Virus record (IMG/VR): IMGVR_UViG_3300032271_000550
Location: 1 to 63,398 of that record
Source of the DNA: a virus
Direction: 5' to 3' (one strand)
DNA length: 63,398 nt
The translations under genes were made by a program, and so were the position numbers. Below the pieces are notes generated by a model that saw nothing but the letters and a program-made list of their open reading frames with translations, made no database searches and was not told the origin of the DNA. Shown in pieces: positions 58,767-63,398 of this stretch; position 1 is the stretch's first letter; each line of letters opens with the position of its first letter.

Positions 58767-60157
58767 TAGTTGTTACCTACTTCGTCTGCTTGAATCTTAC
58801 CAGTAGCGACAGAGATACCAAAGTCTTTGCCGATGTTTGACTTAGCCGTGTCGAACGCCAACTTCACAGCGTCACGCTCGTCATCTAGGAATCCGTTGAT
58901 GTAGGACATAACAGCATAGTCAAGCCCAAGGTTCTCAACATTCTTAACAAAACTGATTAGACCGCGAGTAGAGATAGGCGTGTCAATCTCGCCTTTGTCT
59001 GCTTGCTGGCGTAGTTTGCCTGCCAACTCCAAGAGAGCAGGTGACTTAATCAACTTCTTCTCAATAGCCTTGTCATAGTCAAACTCTAGTTTGTGAGCGA
59101 AACGGTCTTTCCACGCTTGGTTCATCGGGCGAGAGCCACGATAGTTCGGGTTGTGGTCGCCAATCACAACTAGGTCTGGGTGCGCCTTGATAACTTCGCC
59201 ACCGTTCTCTAGCAACTGTATTTCACGGCGGTCATCTAGCAGACCAAACAAAACTGTTGTGATACGCTCTGGCATAAAGTCAATCTCGTTGAGCAACAGC
59301 ACGCCACCGTGTCTTACCAAGTCTGTTACAGGTCCGTCTTGCCAACGGAATACGCCTGCCTGCTCGGTTGGTGTCCATGCGCCGAATAGGTGACTAGGCT
59401 CAAGCCCGACATTCGCCGAGATGTTGTAGTAGCGGTAGTTGTTTGTGCTTGCCCACGCCAAGACACACATAGTCTTACCCGAGCCTGCGCCACCACGAAT
59501 AATGACATTCTGCTTTTCGGCTTTGGCTGTGTCCAAGACATCGAAGTCGGTGATGTTCTTGTTGATAACATAACGGTTTAGATAGGTCTCTGCCCATTTC
59601 TTGTCTGGCACGCTGGCTAGTTCCGTAGGTGCGTATGAAGATGAACGAGTGACTACTGGCTGGTCTGTAACAGGCTGGTCAAGTGTCGTGCTGATTGGAT
59701 AGAACGCTGATTCAAGGACAGGCTCAACAGACTTGATAGGCTTGAGCGCAACAGGGCTGGTGCGTCTGCCGTCTCGGACATAATCGTTTAGGTGAGTGTC
59801 GCCGTTTTCCAACATCTCAATAAAGTGGGTTACAGCGTCATCGTGGTTCATCTCAACGGCTGGGTCAGTTGGTGCGACAGCGAGAGCCTTAGTTGCGAGA
59901 GCCGTAACAATACCCATTTTGGCTTGGGCTACATCTCGCTCGCTGATGATGACAGCGACAGGCTGGGCGGTTACAGGGATAGATTCAAAACCGAACGATA
60001 CTCTTGACCAACGAGAGCCACGACCACGCTGACCATTGGTTCGGCGTGAGAAGATTAGGACTTCGCTCTCGGTAGGAACGAGTAGCGTTTCGACAAAGAT
60101 AGCCCAACCGTCTTGTTGCTGTTCGGTCTGGCTCTTCAATAGGACTGCTAGTGACAT
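58766..60157 (-). CDS. MoxR/CbbQ-type AAA+ ATPase, 463 aa
   Basis: The N-terminal ~190 residues are variable. The AAA+ core has Walker A GGAGSGKT (about residues 222-229), Walker B LLLNEIDFMPE, sensor 1 VVIGDHNPNYRGSRPMNQAW and a lid (STRGLISFVKNVENLG). This fits the MoxR/CbbQ/CobS clade, which works with VWA proteins as chaperone or metal-insertion machinery. The VWA partner overlaps its stop. A long leader with two promoter modules precedes it. Confidence 0.87.
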   Translation of the reverse strand: MSLAVLLKSQTEQQQDGWAIFVETLLVPTESEVLIFSRRTNGQRGRGSRWSRVSFGFESIPVTAQPVAVIISERDVAQAKMGIVTALATKALAVAPTDPAVEMNHDDAVTHFIEMLENGDTHLNDYVRDGRRTSPVALKPIKSVEPVLESAFYPISTTLDQPVTDQPVVTRSSSYAPTELASVPDKKWAETYLNRYVINKNITDFDVLDTAKAEKQNVIIRGGAGSGKTMCVLAWASTNNYRYYNISANVGLEPSHLFGAWTPTEQAGVFRWQDGPVTDLVRHGGVLLLNEIDFMPERITTVLFGLLDDRREIQLLENGGEVIKAHPDLVVIGDHNPNYRGSRPMNQAWKDRFAHKLEFDYDKAIEKKLIKSPALLELAGKLRQQADKGEIDTPISTRGLISFVKNVENLGLDYAVMSYINGFLDDERDAVKLAFDTAKSNIGKDFGISVATGKIQADEVGNN

Positions 60158-60553
60158 GGGGGTTAGTTCTCTTTCGTGTATGTGCCTTGAGCGTTTCTCT
60201 CGGCTACAAAGAACAGACTACGCTATCGGGGTGACATAACCAAGGCACTTAGGTATTTATTTACCAAATGTTCATCTAACTGTGACCTGCCGTAACCTTC
60301 GGCAAAAAATCGGGGGCTTTGCTATTTCTTTGTATTCACCTATTAGAGAGAGACATTTAGATAGAGAGATAGGGATTGAGTGTAGCGTATGCGAATAATC
60401 CCACAGACATTTATTTCTCTCACGCTCTCTCTCTCCTTATAGCAACTACAACAAGCCCAGTAAGCCTTGCTCATCTGGGCTTATCCCTGCTTGCTTGTCA
60501 GGCTTGTTAGGCAGTAGCCTTTTTCGGCTCAAATCACATAGCATACTTCTCTC
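60158..60553 (-). other. long untranslated leader of the AAA+/VWA operon
   Basis: No convincing gene. In the transcript sense it contains an AAGCCCAG...CTGGGCTT hairpin (around 60445-60485), GA/TC-rich tracts (60340-60440), a 17-codon ORF at 60357-60410 (MSVGLFAYATLNPYLSI) without a well-placed SD, and a second promoter-like array (60260-60297). Confidence 0.5.
60226..60297 (-). promoter_or_regulatory. fourth hexamer array with -10-like element, no inverted repeat
   Basis: In the minus sense: GGTTAC, GTCACA, ATGAAC, GTAAAT at 11-bp steps, then TAGCGT 33 bp after the last hexamer, as in the three modules upstream of other units. The matches are weaker. The leader to the AAA+ start would be about 60 nt. 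Confidence 0.45.
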
Positions 60554-60631
60554 TCTATAGCAATAACCGTAACCAAATCGTTATAGCCAAAGATTTACCC
60601 GCCGTTTACTCTCTGTTAACTCTCCGTTCAC
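60554..60631 (-). promoter_or_regulatory. module 1 activator-array promoter (AAA+/VWA operon)
   Basis: In the minus sense: GTGAAC (60631-60626), GTTAAC, GTAAAC, GTAAAT (60598-60593), each 11 bp apart. TATAGA (60559-60554), with TG extension, begins 33 bp after the array. No -35 consensus is present, which fits activator dependence. Confidence 0.68.
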
Positions 60632-60661
60632 CTAAATATGGTAGGGCAAAGCTTAGCAGGC

Positions 60662-60750
60662 TTGTTGAGTTGGAGCCTTTTAGCCATTTCAGCTTAATAG
60701 AGGATTCCGTCCGTCCGGCCGGCTATGGCTAAAAGGCTCCAACTCAACAA
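60662..60750. repeat. module 1 long inverted repeat (26 bp perfect)
   Basis: Arms 60662-60687 and 60725-60750 are perfectly complementary around a 37-nt loop that contains CCGGCCGG. The outer 12 bp are TTGTTGAGTTGG/CCAACTCAACAA, shared with 62435 and 63293; the inner 14 bp (AGCCTTTTAGCCAT) are specific to this copy. Confidence 0.95.
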
Positions 60751-60778
60751 ACTTGCGTAGTTTGGCGCAGAAAAGGGA

Positions 60779-60811
60779 AAACCCCCAGCCAAATAGCGTT
60801 GGCTAGGGGTT
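60779..60811 (-). terminator. terminator of the upstream minus-strand unit
   Basis: AACCCC-C-AGCCAA pairs with TTGGCT-A-GGGGTT (one mismatch). In the minus sense it ends GGGGGTTTTCCC. It closes the unit 60869-62322 before module 1. Confidence 0.75.
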
Positions 60812-60812
60812 C

Positions 60813-60846
60813 TAGGCAGGCACAGAAAGGGGAAGAAGCCTGCCTA
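60813..60846 (-). ncRNA. hairpin with pyrimidine-rich loop
   Basis: TAGGCAGGC/GCCTGCCTA (9 bp). In the minus-sense transcript the 16-nt loop is TTCTTCCCCTTTCTGT, rich in CU and complementary to purine-rich SDs. Lies between the last gene and the terminator. Confidence 0.5.
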
Positions 60847-60847
60847 T

Positions 60848-60875
60848 CGTGTAGGAAGAAAGATAGACCTACACG
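60848..60875 (-). ncRNA. second hairpin with pyrimidine-rich loop, over a stop codon
   Basis: CGTGTAGG/CCTACACG (8 bp), loop TCTATCTTTCTT in the minus sense. It overlaps the stop codon of the gene at 60869. Confidence 0.45.
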
Positions 60876-61219
60876 CCGTCTTTGTAGTTAGTGCGACAGT
60901 TTTCGCACCACCATTCGTTACCTGCTTTGGTTTCTATGCGTTCGGTTGCTAGACCATTTCCGCAGAACTCGCAGGTGTAAGTGTGTTCGCCGTGTTCTGT
61001 GCCGTGTGCGCCCATACATACTTCACAGTCTTCGTTGAAGTCTAGTAAGCCTGTTTCGCCTACTTGTAGGGCTACGACAAGCATTTCGGCTTGTTCGCGT
61101 GTAATAAGCCCATCGTGGTCCCAGTTTAGTAGCAGATTGCGGATACGCTCTCGTTCCATAGAGATTCCGAATAGCATAATCTCTATGCGGTTTGCGTCGA
61201 ACTCTGGTTTTTCGTTCAT
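60869..61219 (-). CDS. zinc-binding protein, 116 aa
   Basis: Start chosen at 61219 (MNEKPEFDANRIEIMLFGIS). Helical N-terminal half, then three Cys pairs (CEVC, CEFC, CENC) with His residues, suggesting two ribbons. A TGTGATACACT promoter-like element with an inverted repeat (TGATAC/GTATCA, about 61296-61313) lies upstream. Confidence 0.62.
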   Translation of the reverse strand: MNEKPEFDANRIEIMLFGISMERERIRNLLLNWDHDGLITREQAEMLVVALQVGETGLLDFNEDCEVCMGAHGTEHGEHTYTCEFCGNGLATERIETKAGNEWWCENCRTNYKDGV

Positions 61220-61294
61220 CTTAGTTTTCTTCCCTGTAACAAGATAAGTTTGCTTTGTATTGTGAGTAGAACACGGATTAGTGTCCCGATTGCG

Positions 61295-61313
61295 TTGATA
61301 CCTAAGTGTATCA
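61295..61313 (-). promoter_or_regulatory. promoter-like element with TGATAC/GTATCA inverted repeat
   Basis: In the minus sense TGTGATACACTTAGGTATCA: a TG-extended GATACT-like -10 overlapping a 6-bp inverted repeat. It lies between the genes at 61341 and 60869 and could start transcription of the latter. Confidence 0.4.
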
Positions 61314-61340
61314 CATTTTGCGGTTGGCGATGACGACCCA

Positions 61341-61433
61341 TTAGTCTTCATCTTTTGTGTGGCAGTCGCAGTTGATACCAAAGTAACTGAACTGAACTCC
61401 GCAGGTGTCGCAGTATTCGGGTTCGTCAGCCAT
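61341..61433 (-). CDS. Cys-rich micro-protein, 30 aa
   Basis: MADEPEYCDTCGVQFSYFGI, then NCDCHTKDED: C-x2-C and C-x-C-H residues could bind one zinc. Overlaps the upstream stop (TAATG). Confidence 0.48.
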   Translation of the reverse strand: MADEPEYCDTCGVQFSYFGINCDCHTKDED

Positions 61434-61597
61434 TAGTAATCTTCTTCTGGTAGTTCGACTTCGACTTCTGTGTCACCGAACATACAGTTGCCTTCGGCAA
61501 ATGCTATTTCGGCTAGGTCTTGGGCGTCTTCTAACGAGTCTGCTTCAAAAATACCTGAAACAAGTTGGATTATTCTGCCGTTGATTTCGTATTCCAT
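61433..61597 (-). CDS. member of the 'EADSLEHAQ' family, 54 aa
   Basis: Start chosen at 61597 (MEYEINGRIIQLVSGIFEAD), then SLEDAQDLAEIAFAEG. It shares strand + FEADSLEDAQ helix with the products of 61597 and 55596. Acidic tail. Confidence 0.6.
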   Translation of the reverse strand: MEYEINGRIIQLVSGIFEADSLEDAQDLAEIAFAEGNCMFGDTEVEVELPEEDY

Positions 61598-61782
61598 TAG
61601 AAAGTCACTTTCTGTGGGTCGTCCCAGTCGGTGTCGCCGTTTTTGTAAAAGCGTTCTGAGTTTGGTAAGTCTTCCCAAGAGAGAACTTCGTCCATAAGTA
61701 TCTGGGCGTGTTCTAGGTCATCAGCCTCAAAGGTGATGATTGCGATTGTGTTTTCGATTTCTCTAAACTGGAACTTAGGCAT
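61597..61782 (-). CDS. member of the 'EADSLEHAQ' family, 61 aa
   Basis: MPKFQFREIENTIAIITFEA, then DDLEHAQILMDEVLSWEDLP. Close in pattern to 55596 (TADSLEHAQYLLAQVEDDE...ELPN). Overlaps both neighbours. Confidence 0.62.
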   Translation of the reverse strand: MPKFQFREIENTIAIITFEADDLEHAQILMDEVLSWEDLPNSERFYKNGDTDWDDPQKVTF

Positions 61783-61972
61783 TTTGGATACCTGCTTTCA
61801 GGATTTCGGTGGCGTGGGCGATTTGCCCGATTGTGATTTCACTTTCCCACTCTTCCGATTGGGTGTCCCAGACTGTTCCTTCTGGGAAACGAGCGACAAG
61901 GGTGCTGTCGTCAAAACTAACTTGTTTGGTTTCTGTATCAACACAGATGACAAAATAGACTTGCTTAGACAT
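61775..61972 (-). CDS. hypothetical acidic protein, 65 aa
   Basis: Start chosen at 61972 (MSKQVYFVICVDTETKQVSF), overlapping the upstream stop. Strands then a C-terminal helix (IGQIAHATEILKAGI). It may be a distant relative of the strand-helix family. Confidence 0.57.
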   Translation of the reverse strand: MSKQVYFVICVDTETKQVSFDDSTLVARFPEGTVWDTQSEEWESEITIGQIAHATEILKAGIQNA

Positions 61973-62144
61973 TCTCTTCTTCGCTTTCTTCTGGTTCTCC
62001 AACTTCAACACCGCTGTCGCCGTATTGTTCTAGGATTTCGCTAATAGGGCTGGATAGGTAAGTCATGGCTTGATGCCAAGCCGTAAATGCGTCTTTGGCT
62101 TCGATTTCCACCCAAGCCTCAATGGGGATAATGTATTTAGGCAT
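61965..62144 (-). CDS. small acidic protein, 59 aa
   Basis: MPKYIIPIEAWVEIEAKDAF, then TAWHQAMTYLSSPISEI: again M-P-K-Y, a strand and an A(K/D)-A-F...A helix. It ends EESEEENV. Overlaps both neighbours by 8 bp. Confidence 0.57.
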   Translation of the reverse strand: MPKYIIPIEAWVEIEAKDAFTAWHQAMTYLSSPISEILEQYGDSGVEVGEPEESEEENV

Positions 62145-62322
62145 TCTCTTCTTCCTGTTCTACTAGGGTTAGCCAAACATTCCAGTTATCAGGATTGTTT
62201 GCTAGGTTTATTAGGCACTTAGCACAAAGCGGGGTTTTTGTGCCAATGTATACTCCAAGAATAACTTGGGCGATTGCTGGTTTCTCATAACAGCCTTCGC
62301 AAGTGGGGGCAACTTTTGCCAT
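62137..62322 (-). CDS. zinc-ribbon protein, 61 aa
   Basis: The start at 62322 (MAKVAPTCEGCYEKPAIAQV) has SD GGGTGAGAG. Cys pairs CEGC and CAKC. First gene after the module 2 promoter; a longer frame would begin upstream of the predicted transcript start. Confidence 0.62.
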   Translation of the reverse strand: MAKVAPTCEGCYEKPAIAQVILGVYIGTKTPLCAKCLINLANNPDNWNVWLTLVEQEEENA

Positions 62323-62353
62323 AACTCTCACCCTTTCTATCTGGTGTAATACC

Positions 62354-62420
62354 ATACTAGTCTCTCCCACTGACATTGTGCGCCACTTTCAGGTAAATGG
62401 TTTATGAACATTAGGTAAAC
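62354..62420 (-). promoter_or_regulatory. module 2 activator-array promoter
   Basis: In the minus sense: GTTTAC (62420-62415), GTTCAT (62409-62404), ATTTAC (62398-62393), 11 bp apart, then TAGTAT (62359-62354) 33 bp further on. The TAGTATGGnAnTACA context is shared with module 3. Confidence 0.68.
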
Positions 62421-62434
62421 AACTCTTCGCAAAC

Positions 62435-62516
62435 TTGTTGAGTTGGAAGCCTATTAGCCTATAAAGACCGACGGGCACAAACAGCTACTTAGGCTAATAG
62501 GCTTCCAACTCAACAA
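62435..62516. repeat. module 2 long inverted repeat (27 bp perfect)
   Basis: Arms 62435-62461 and 62490-62516 are perfectly complementary around a 28-nt loop. The outer 12 bp are identical to modules 1 and 3; the inner 15 bp are AAGCCTATTAGCCTA, itself two tandem copies of AGCCTA(TT). Confidence 0.95.
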
Positions 62517-62521
62517 AATAG

Positions 62522-62560
62522 TCAAGCCCCGAGGCTGGGGAAACCTCGGGGCTTGATTTT
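62522..62560. terminator. terminator before module 2
   Basis: A 13-bp perfect stem TCAAGCCCCGAGG/CCTCGGGGCTTGA with a 9-nt loop. T-rich on both sides (TTTT on the plus side, CTATTTTG on the minus side). Confidence 0.85.
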
Positions 62561-62562
62561 GG

Positions 62563-62632
62563 TTGATAGCGGGGTCAAGGCAGGCGACACCTATGGCAAG
62601 CCAACTCGGTCTAAGCGTCGCCCCGCTATCAA
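62563..62632 (-). ncRNA. 70-nt structured element
   Basis: TTGATAGCGGGG (62563-62574) pairs with CCCCGCTATCAA (62621-62632); inside, CGAC (62585-62588) pairs with GTCG (62617-62620), and GGC-AA-GCC can form a small hairpin. Not followed by a T-run, so it may be a stable 3' RNA or processing element. Confidence 0.5.
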
Positions 62633-62639
62633 GGGGAGT

Positions 62640-62679
62640 GGTAGGGCTAGGGGAAAAGAAAGGAAAGCCTAGCCCTACC
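62640..62679 (-). ncRNA. hairpin with pyrimidine-rich loop
   Basis: A 12-bp perfect stem GGTAGGGCTAGG/CCTAGCCCTACC. In the minus-sense transcript the loop is CTTTCCTTTCTTTTCC, complementary to the SD region GGAAAG/GAAAGGAAA found before several genes of this block. Confidence 0.6.
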
Positions 62680-62687
62680 AAATCTAT

Positions 62688-63167
62688 TTAGTTTTCTTCG
62701 CAGTCCGTGACTTCGTGGTCTTCGACAGACACATCATCAAGGTCGCCACGATTGTAACCGTAACCAACACTAGCCGAGATGTCTAGGTCAATCTCTGAAC
62801 CGTCAAAGTTGTCCCAGTCGTAAGCAGGGCTGTTAGCAGTTACTTCGACATCGACATTTACAGTCAAGCGGAATGTCTTGGTGGTGGTCACATCAAGGTC
62901 AAAGATTTCTGAGATTTCTGTGGCGTGTTCGTCAAGGTCTTCCCAGTTCTCTTTGACATACTCCGCTAACTTGTCACGCTGTCCGACAAGTTTGGCGTGG
63001 TTTGTTTTGTGAGTGTTAGCCGAAAACTCCAATGAGTTCTTCTCACGAGTCACCTGTGCGAGTTGGGCTTCCAACGCTTCGTATGACGGTTTTTCTGATT
63101 CTGCCTGAATGTCTGCCATAACGCTGTCAGATAGTTCGGCTGGTTGATTCTCTTGGTTCTCCCACAT
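62688..63167 (-). CDS. hypothetical acidic coiled-coil protein, 159 aa
   Basis: The start at 63167 (MWENQENQPAELSDSVMADI) is chosen because a longer frame to 63212 begins upstream of the predicted transcript start. A coiled-coil segment (YEALEAQLAQVTREKNSLEF) is followed by a strand-rich C-terminus (TTKTFRLTVNVDVEVTANSP). Only gene of its unit; function unknown. Confidence 0.62.
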   Translation of the reverse strand: MWENQENQPAELSDSVMADIQAESEKPSYEALEAQLAQVTREKNSLEFSANTHKTNHAKLVGQRDKLAEYVKENWEDLDEHATEISEIFDLDVTTTKTFRLTVNVDVEVTANSPAYDWDNFDGSEIDLDISASVGYGYNRGDLDDVSVEDHEVTDCEEN

Positions 63168-63210
63168 GGTAATCTCTCTTTCTGTTAGGTGTGTATTTCC
63201 ATGTAGTTCC

Positions 63211-63276
63211 ATACTATACCCTGCCCTACTCTCTACCTACTCTTTTTGGCAAACGGCAAGTGAACAGTAGGTGAAC
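63211..63276 (-). promoter_or_regulatory. module 3 activator-array promoter
   Basis: In the minus sense: GTTCAC (63276-63271), GTTCAC (63265-63260), GTTTGC (63254-63249), 11 bp apart, then TAGTAT (63216-63211) 32 bp further on, overlapped by TATAGT (63218-63213). SD-led gene follows at 63167. Confidence 0.7.
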
Positions 63277-63292
63277 GATTTCTGTGACAAAC

Positions 63293-63376
63293 TTGTTGAG
63301 TTGGTTGCTTATTTGCTTATAAAAGCTGTTTAGACTTCCTCCGTCTGTCTAAGCAAATAAGCAACCAACTCAACAA
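63293..63376. repeat. module 3 long inverted repeat (27 bp perfect)
   Basis: Arms 63293-63319 and 63350-63376, 30-nt loop. Outer 12 bp as in modules 1 and 2; inner 15 bp TTGCTTATTTGCTTA, two tandem copies of TTGCTTA(T). An alternative inner hairpin TTAGAC/GTCTAA is possible. The last 22 bases of the window (63377-63398) end AAAAGCCCGCC, probably the first arm of another terminator. Confidence 0.95.
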
Positions 63377-63398
63377 ACTTGGTAGGCAAAAGCCCGCC

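Noticed and set aside
56727-60157. Cobaltochelatase CobS/CobT assignment for the AAA+/VWA pair
   Set aside because: The clade is similar, and a B12-dependent reductase is present, but the HEXXH motif is not a CobT feature I can confirm, and no other cobalamin gene is visible. Kept as a hypothesis only.
60357-60410. Leader peptide of 17 codons before the AAA+ gene
   Set aside because: The frame exists, but the nearest SD-like purines are about 20 nt away and no codon bias or attenuator pairing supports it.
60662-60750. The long inverted repeats as ordinary terminators
   Set aside because: They lack a consistent T-run and separate, standard terminators lie next to copies 1 and 2 (60779-60811 and 62522-62560).
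60662-63376. The three long inverted repeats as transposon-derived MITEs
   Set aside because: The shared ends resemble terminal inverted repeats, but no target duplications are seen, all copies sit at the same place relative to promoters, and the inner arms stay paired while diverging.
1-63398. Integrase, attachment site or lysogeny repressor
   Set aside because: No integrase or classical repressor was recognised in any frame, so temperate behaviour is not supported by this window.

Overview
The window is part of the genome of a contractile-tailed (myovirus-type) bacteriophage of an actinobacterium. The phage assignment rests on a complete sheath-to-baseplate gene order and a phage-type replication set. 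The actinobacterial host is inferred from a WhiB-family regulator, a leaderless-type promoter/start arrangement and SpoVS and NlpC/P60 homologues. Base composition leans slightly to A+T, which would suit a low-GC aquatic actinobacterium, but that last step is inference. No integrase, excisionase or repressor was recognised. Terminase, portal and capsid genes are not in the window and presumably lie to the left.

Layout. (1) 1-18330, plus strand: small basic proteins, head-tail connector/tail completion genes, sheath, tube, a tail assembly chaperone with a frameshifted extension, tape measure, hub, spike, gp25-like, J-like and I-like baseplate genes, and a possible fibre. (2) 18384-25543, plus: a strong sigma70-type promoter drives a replication operon (winged-helix initiator, DnaC-like loader, DnaB-like helicase, primase, SNF2-type helicase) followed by tRNA-Asn. 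(3) 25722-30660, minus: holin-like protein, CHAP endolysin, acidic repeat protein, propeller-like fibre and a secreted PA14 protein. (4) 30683-31821: two tRNAs, an NlpC/P60 lipoprotein and thioredoxin. (5) 31975-41532, plus: Hsp20, small regulators, ssDNA-binding-like protein, family A DNA polymerase, RecA, Hjc-like nuclease, WhiB, Cas4/RecB-like nuclease and RuvC-like resolvase. (6) 41533-52914, plus: membrane and zinc-ribbon miniproteins, DUF1599-like protein, SpoVS, metallophosphoesterase, nucleotidyltransferase-like protein and a B12-dependent ribonucleotide reductase. (7) 52968-63167, minus: more than twenty very small acidic or Cys-rich proteins, a HEXXH+VWA protein with its MoxR-type AAA+ partner, and long structured intergenic regions.

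The most striking feature is in region 7. Three transcription units are each preceded by the same module: a perfect 26-27 bp inverted repeat with an identical 12-bp outer stem (TTGTTGAGTTGG) but a different, still perfectly paired inner stem; an array of GTNNAC-like hexamers spaced exactly 11 bp; and a TANNNT-like -10 element 32-33 bp after the array. A fourth array without the inverted repeat precedes the AAA+ gene at the same distance from a -10-like element. This looks like a phage-encoded regulon with its own activator. The ends of the same units carry hairpins whose loops would be pyrimidine-rich in the transcript and complementary to the phage's own ribosome binding sites.

Genes that seem to work together: thioredoxin with the class II ribonucleotide reductase for dNTP supply; loader, helicase, primase, polymerase, RecA and two junction nucleases for replication and recombination; CHAP endolysin, membrane proteins and perhaps the NlpC lipoprotein for lysis; and the AAA+/VWA pair as a remodelling machine of unknown target.
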